A stretch of 11,648 bases of DNA. Origin: Lysobacteraceae bacterium UBA6001 (GTDB taxonomy: Bacteria > Pseudomonadota > Gammaproteobacteria > Xanthomonadales > Xanthomonadaceae). The stretch spans positions 1 to 11,648 of the forward strand of contig DJAN01000164.1 of assembly GCA_002429615.1 (NCBI GenBank), in the 5' to 3' direction. The first letter of the stretch is position 1; each line of letters starts with the position of its first letter. A program made the translations under genes and the position numbers. Of this stretch, positions 8,418 to 11,648 are shown one piece after another. Under the pieces are notes generated by a model, which saw only the letters and a list, made by a program, of their open reading frames with translations, searched no databases and was not told where the DNA came from.

Positions 8418-9140
8418 ATGTCCGAACTCGCCTATCGCCGCATTCTTCTCAAGCTTTCCGGGGAGGCGCTGATGGGAGGAGAGGACTACGGCATCGACCC
8501 GAAGATCATCAACCGGCTGGCGCGCGAAGTGATCGAAGCGCAGCAGGCCGGTGCCGAGGTGGCCCTGGTCATCGGCGGCGGCAACATCTTCCGCGGCGCC
8601 GGCCTGGCCGCCGGCGGCATGGACCGGGTCACCGGCGACCAGATGGGCATGCTGGCCACGGTCATCAACGCGCTGGCGATGCAGGACGCGCTGGAGAAGC
8701 TCGGCGCCAAGGTCCGGGTCATGAGCGCGATCAAGATCAACGACGTGTGCGAGGACTTCATCCGCCGCCGCGCGATCCGTCACCTGGAAAAGGGCCGCAT
8801 CGCGATCTTCGCCGCCGGCACCGGCAACCCGTTCTTCACCACCGATTCGGGCGCGGCGCTGCGTGCGATCGAGATCGGTGCCGACCTGCTGCTGAAGGCG
8901 ACCAAGGTCGACGGCGTCTACAACAAGGACCCGAAGAAGCACGCCGATGCGGTGAAGTACGACGCCCTGACCTACGACGAGGTCATCGGCCAGGGCCTGG
9001 AAGTGATGGACACCGCCGCCTTCGCGCTGGCGCGCGACAGCGACCTGCCGCTGCGCATCTTCGACATGGGCCAGCCCGGCGTGCTGCTGCGCATCCTGCG
9101 CGGCGAGAGCATCGGCACCCTGGTGCGCGGGCGCGGCTGA
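8418..9140 (+). CDS. pyrH: Uridylate kinase (UMP kinase)
   Basis: This enzyme phosphorylates UMP to UDP with ATP, the first step from UMP to UTP and CTP, in the cytosol. The 240-residue length is typical of the bacterial amino-acid-kinase-fold UMP kinase. Visible motifs are LKLSGEAL (11-18, phosphate binding), GGGNIFRG (53-60), [11 protein letters not shown] (69-79, UMP binding and hexamer contacts) and [17 protein letters not shown] (134-150). The C-terminus [20 protein letters not shown] and [10 protein letters not shown] is also standard. GGAG (8408-8411) stands 6 nt before the ATG. Bacterial UMP kinases are activated by GTP and inhibited by UTP. frr follows 106 nt downstream with its own likely promoter. 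Confidence 0.99.
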   Translation: MSELAYRRILLKLSGEALMGGEDYGIDPKIINRLAREVIEAQQAGAEVALVIGGGNIFRGAGLAAGGMDRVTGDQMGMLATVINALAMQDALEKLGAKVRVMSAIKINDVCEDFIRRRAIRHLEKGRIAIFAAGTGNPFFTTDSGAALRAIEIGADLLLKATKVDGVYNKDPKKHADAVKYDALTYDEVIGQGLEVMDTAAFALARDSDLPLRIFDMGQPGVLLRILRGESIGTLVRGRG

Positions 9141-9208
9141 TCCACCCCACCGCGCACGCAACGCGACGCGGACCCGCCGCCGCCCCGGTCGGGACGCGGC
9201 GCTTCCGA

Positions 9209-9214
9209 TATAAT
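9209..9214 (+). promoter_or_regulatory. Probable -10 box of frr
   Basis: A perfect TATAAT in the pyrH-frr spacer, 32 nt before the frr ATG and inside the small inverted repeat CCGAT-ATA-ATCGG. No convincing -35 hexamer is seen 16-18 nt upstream. E. coli frr also has its own promoter. AGGA (9234-9237), 9 nt before the ATG, is the ribosome site. Confidence 0.55.
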
Positions 9215-9246
9215 CGGCCGATTCAGAAGCACCAGGACGCCCGGCG

Positions 9247-9804
9247 ATGATCAACCAGATCAAACAAGACGCACAGACCCGCATGGCCAAGAGCATCGAA
9301 GCCCTGCGCCATACGCTCATCAAGGTCCGCACCGGACGCGCCTCGCCCGCACTGGTCGAGCACCTGAAGGTCAACTACTACGGCTCGGACATGCCGCTGA
9401 GCCAGGTGGCCACGGTATCCGTCTCCGACGCCCGCTCGCTGATCATCACCCCGTGGGAGAAGCAGATCGTCGGCGCGGTGGAGAAGGCGATCCTCGCCTC
9501 GGACCTGGGCCTGACCCCGAACACCGCCGGCACCACCATCCGCCTCAACCTGCCCGCCCTGACCGAGGAGCGCCGCAAGGAGCTGACCAAGGTCGTGCAC
9601 AGCGAGGGCGAGGACGCCAAGGTCGCAATCCGCAACATCCGCCGCGATGCCAACCAGCAGGTCAAGGATCTGCTCAAGGACAAGGCCGTCACCGAGGATG
9701 AGGTGCGCCGCGCGGAAGAAGACGTGCAGAAGCTGACCGACAAGGCGATCAAGGACGTCGACGAGGTGGTCAAGGCCAAGGAACAGGAACTGATGGCCGT
9801 CTGA
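9247..9804 (+). CDS. frr: Ribosome recycling factor
   Basis: RRF works with EF-G to split the post-termination ribosome so that it can be reused. The protein has 185 residues, the same as in E. coli. The N-terminal helix leads to the family motif [23 protein letters not shown] (24-46), followed by the beta-rich second domain ([37 protein letters not shown]). The last helices include [18 protein letters not shown] (126-143), where Arg132, a key residue in E. coli RRF, is kept. The long charged C-terminal helix completes the tRNA-like three-helix bundle. The stop is 3 nt from the uppS ATG, so the two genes are very probably on one transcript. Confidence 0.99.
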   Translation: MINQIKQDAQTRMAKSIEALRHTLIKVRTGRASPALVEHLKVNYYGSDMPLSQVATVSVSDARSLIITPWEKQIVGAVEKAILASDLGLTPNTAGTTIRLNLPALTEERRKELTKVVHSEGEDAKVAIRNIRRDANQQVKDLLKDKAVTEDEVRRAEEDVQKLTDKAIKDVDEVVKAKEQELMAV

Positions 9805-9807
9805 CGC

Positions 9808-10575
9808 ATGTCGTCGACGGCTTCGCCGGACCCCGCGATGTCCCTGCCCCGCCATCTGGCCATCATCATGGATGGCAACGGCCGTTGGGCCCAGCGCCGA
9901 CGCCGCCCGCGCGTCATCGGCCATCGCGCCGGCGCGCGCGCGGTCAACCGCACCATCGATTTCTGCCTGGAAAAAGGCATCGGCGTGCTGACCCTGTTCG
10001 CGTTCTCCAGCGAGAACTGGGGCCGCCCGCAGGAAGAAGTCGATGCGCTGATGAAGCTGTTCCTGCACGCGCTCGACCGCGAGGTCGAAGAGCTGCAGCG
10101 ACGTGGCGTGCAGGTGCGCTTCCTGGGTGATCGCAGCCGCTTCGCCCCGGCCATCGCCGAGCGCATGCAGGCCGCCGAACGCAAGACCGCCGGCAACGAC
10201 CGCCTGGTGCTGGCGATCGCCGCCAGCTACGGCGGCCGCCAGGACATCGCCCAGGCCGCGCGCGAGCTCGCCCGCGAGGTCGCCGAGGGACGCCTGGCGC
10301 CGGAGCAGATCGACGAAGCGCTGCTCGGCAGCCGCGTCGCCCTGTCCGACCTGCCGCCGCCGGATCTGTTCATCCGCACCGGCGGCGATACCCGCATCAG
10401 CAACTTCCTGCTCTGGCAGCTCGCCTATACCGAGCTGTGGTTCACCGAGACCCTGTGGCCGGAATTCGACGCCACCGTGCTGCAGCAGGCCCTGGACGAC
10501 TACGCGCAGCGCGAGCGCCGCTTCGGCCTGACCAGCGCCCAGATCGCCCACCGGACCGAGACCTCGCCCGCATGA
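9808..10575 (+). CDS. uppS: Undecaprenyl diphosphate synthase (cis-prenyltransferase)
   Basis: It adds isopentenyl units to farnesyl diphosphate to make the C55 lipid carrier for peptidoglycan and surface polysaccharides. The protein has 255 residues from ATG 9808. An internal ATG at 9838 (MSLPRHLAIIMDGNGRW) is an alternative start that would remove 10 residues, and neither has a clear Shine-Dalgarno. Motifs are HLAIIMDGNGRWA (16-28, with catalytic Asp22), FAFSSENWGRP (65-74), ASYGGRQDI (139-147), and PDLFIRTGGD then RISNFLLWQLAYTELWFTE (185-214), including the metal-site Glu209. The RTGGD ends in Asp where E. coli has Glu, a mild change. It is cytosolic or peripheral at the membrane. Its stop overlaps the cdsA start (ATGA). 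Confidence 0.98.
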   Translation: MSSTASPDPAMSLPRHLAIIMDGNGRWAQRRRRPRVIGHRAGARAVNRTIDFCLEKGIGVLTLFAFSSENWGRPQEEVDALMKLFLHALDREVEELQRRGVQVRFLGDRSRFAPAIAERMQAAERKTAGNDRLVLAIAASYGGRQDIAQAARELAREVAEGRLAPEQIDEALLGSRVALSDLPPPDLFIRTGGDTRISNFLLWQLAYTELWFTETLWPEFDATVLQQALDDYAQRERRFGLTSAQIAHRTETSPA

Positions 10576-11396
10576 CCAAGACCCGCGTCATCGCCGCCCT
10601 GATCATGGCGCCGGTCGCCATCTGCGCGATCCTCTTCCTGCCCACGGCATGGCTGGCCGCGCTGGCCGCCCTGGTATTCCTTACCGGGCTGTGGGAATGG
10701 CTCAAGCTCTCCGGCGTCGACGACAGCCTGCCGCGCACCGTGCTGCTGGTGCTCAACCTGCTGCTGATGGTGCTGATCGTGTGGGCCTCGGGCGTTTCGC
10801 TGGTGCTGTTCCAGCTCGCCAGCCTGGCCGGTGCCGCGTGGTGGCTGGTGGCGCTGCTGTGGCTGCGCTTCTTCCATTTCGGTGCCGACCACGGCGGCTA
10901 CGCGCGCGCGCTCAAGCTCGCCGCCGGCACCCTGGCGATCGTGCCGGCGTGGGCCGCGCTGGTGTTGATCCACGCCGAGAAGCCGTCCGGCCACTACTGG
11001 CTGCTGACCGCGCTGGTCATCGTCTGGGCCGCCGATTCCGGCGCCTATTTCGCCGGCCGCCATTTCGGCAAGCACAAGCTGGCGCCGCGGATCAGCCCGA
11101 ACAAGACCATCGAGGGCCTGCTCGGCGGGCTGGTGGCTGGCCTGGTGGTGGCCGCCGTGTTCGGCTCGCTGGCCGGCGCCACGCTGGCGCAGATGCCGGC
11201 GCTGCTGGGCGTCGCCGCCATCACCGTGCTGGCTTCCGTGCTCGGCGACCTGTTCGAGAGCCTGCTCAAGCGCCAGGCCGGCGCCAAGGATTCGGGTCAC
11301 CTGATCCCGGGTCACGGCGGCGTGCTCGACCGCATCGACGGCGTGCTCGCCGCGTTGCCGGTATTCGTGCTCGGCAAGGAAATGCTGGGCCTGTAA
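10572..11396 (+). CDS. cdsA: Phosphatidate cytidylyltransferase (CDP-diacylglycerol synthase)
   Basis: This inner-membrane enzyme makes CDP-diacylglycerol from phosphatidate and CTP, the branch point of bacterial phospholipid synthesis. The 274-residue protein is strongly hydrophobic, with several membrane helices (for example at about 5-40, 55-75, 80-100, 110-135, 145-165 and 185-210). The complete CDP-alcohol cytidylyltransferase signature is present at 230-256: [20 protein letters not shown] followed by GVLDRID, including the metal-binding Asp residues. SPNKTIEG (about 173-180), a conserved loop of the family, is also there. The start is the ATG that overlaps the uppS TGA. The frame runs open further upstream, but only as a shadow of uppS. 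The dxr start is 25 nt downstream, so the operon continues. Confidence 0.98.
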   Translation: MTKTRVIAALIMAPVAICAILFLPTAWLAALAALVFLTGLWEWLKLSGVDDSLPRTVLLVLNLLLMVLIVWASGVSLVLFQLASLAGAAWWLVALLWLRFFHFGADHGGYARALKLAAGTLAIVPAWAALVLIHAEKPSGHYWLLTALVIVWAADSGAYFAGRHFGKHKLAPRISPNKTIEGLLGGLVAGLVVAAVFGSLAGATLAQMPALLGVAAITVLASVLGDLFESLLKRQAGAKDSGHLIPGHGGVLDRIDGVLAALPVFVLGKEMLGL

Positions 11397-11421
11397 GCCT
11401 CCTCTGCCCGACACGACCACC

Positions 11422-11648
11422 ATGTCCCCGGCCCCCGCCCTCCGCCAGGTCGCCGTCTTCGGTGCCACCGGCTCCATCGGTGCTTCCGCGCTGGATGTGA
11501 TCGCGCGCCACCCCGACCGCCTGCGCGCCCGCGTGCTGGCGGCGGGCAGCAACGTGGCCGCGCTGGTCGAACTGTGCGTGCGCCATCGCCCGGACGATGC
11601 GGTGATCGCCGACCCGGCCGCCTACGGCGCGTTGCGCGATGGCCTGCG
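11422..11648 (+). CDS. dxr: 1-deoxy-D-xylulose 5-phosphate reductoisomerase, N-terminal part
   Basis: Only the first 75 codons are inside the window. The enzyme turns DXP into 2-C-methyl-D-erythritol 4-phosphate with NADPH, the committed step of the MEP pathway that supplies isopentenyl diphosphate to uppS two genes upstream. The NADPH-binding motif appears as [18 protein letters not shown] (10-27, with GATGSIG at 14-20), followed by [20 protein letters not shown], as in the family. The ATG at 11422 has no obvious Shine-Dalgarno. The frame is open to the window edge. Family and position (after cdsA) both fit. Confidence 0.95.
   Translation, partial: MSPAPALRQVAVFGATGSIGASALDVIARHPDRLRARVLAAGSNVAALVELCVRHRPDDAVIADPAAYGALRDGL

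Noticed and set aside
8393..9250. Open + strand frame overlapping pyrH in another phase
   Set aside because: The Arg/Pro/His-rich translation is typical of a shadow frame. PyrH motifs are complete in the other frame.

Overview
The window is GC-rich DNA, almost certainly from a gammaproteobacterium of the family Xanthomonadaceae/Lysobacteraceae (Xanthomonas, Stenotrophomonas, Lysobacter or Luteimonas relatives). The reasons are the order rpsB-tsf-[HDOD-GGDEF gene]-pyrH-frr-uppS-cdsA-dxr, the sequence of the housekeeping proteins, an S2 protein with an Ala/Lys/Glu-rich C-terminal tail, and strong G/C bias at third codon positions. All supported genes are on the + strand. The genus cannot be fixed by eye.

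Region 1 (1-4427) is an accessory surface-organelle locus of the archaic (Csu-type, spore-coat-U) chaperone-usher class. It holds the 3' part of an outer-membrane usher, a secreted protein with two SCPU domains that fits the CsuE-like tip subunit, a very small secreted protein that resembles the two ends of a pilin with the middle missing, and a PapD-like periplasmic chaperone. The genes are tightly packed: an ATGA overlap between usher and tip gene, and 3 nt between the small gene and the chaperone. The main pilin gene(s) and the usher signal peptide must lie upstream of the window.

Region 2 (4428-6554) is the ribosomal/translation operon rpsB-tsf. It has a good sigma70-type promoter just after the chaperone stop, a leader of about 195 nt with several possible hairpins, an rpsB-tsf spacer full of perfect palindromes, and a textbook intrinsic terminator after tsf.

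Region 3 (6555-8371) is a single gene for a HDOD-GGDEF protein, predicted to be an active diguanylate cyclase with an inhibitory site. It is followed by a 35-bp two-tier inverted repeat in front of pyrH.

Region 4 (8372-11648) is a housekeeping run: UMP kinase (pyrH), ribosome recycling factor (frr), undecaprenyl diphosphate synthase (uppS), CDP-diacylglycerol synthase (cdsA) and the start of DXP reductoisomerase (dxr). It joins nucleotide supply, translation, isoprenoid precursor synthesis, the cell-wall lipid carrier and phospholipid synthesis. uppS and cdsA are coupled by an ATGA overlap.

No tRNA, rRNA, insertion sequence, CRISPR array or phage gene was seen. Most of the window is ordinary. 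The parts that deserve a second look are the pilus locus (gene order and the tiny pilin-like protein), the structured non-coding stretches around rpsB/tsf, and the inverted repeat at the pyrH promoter.
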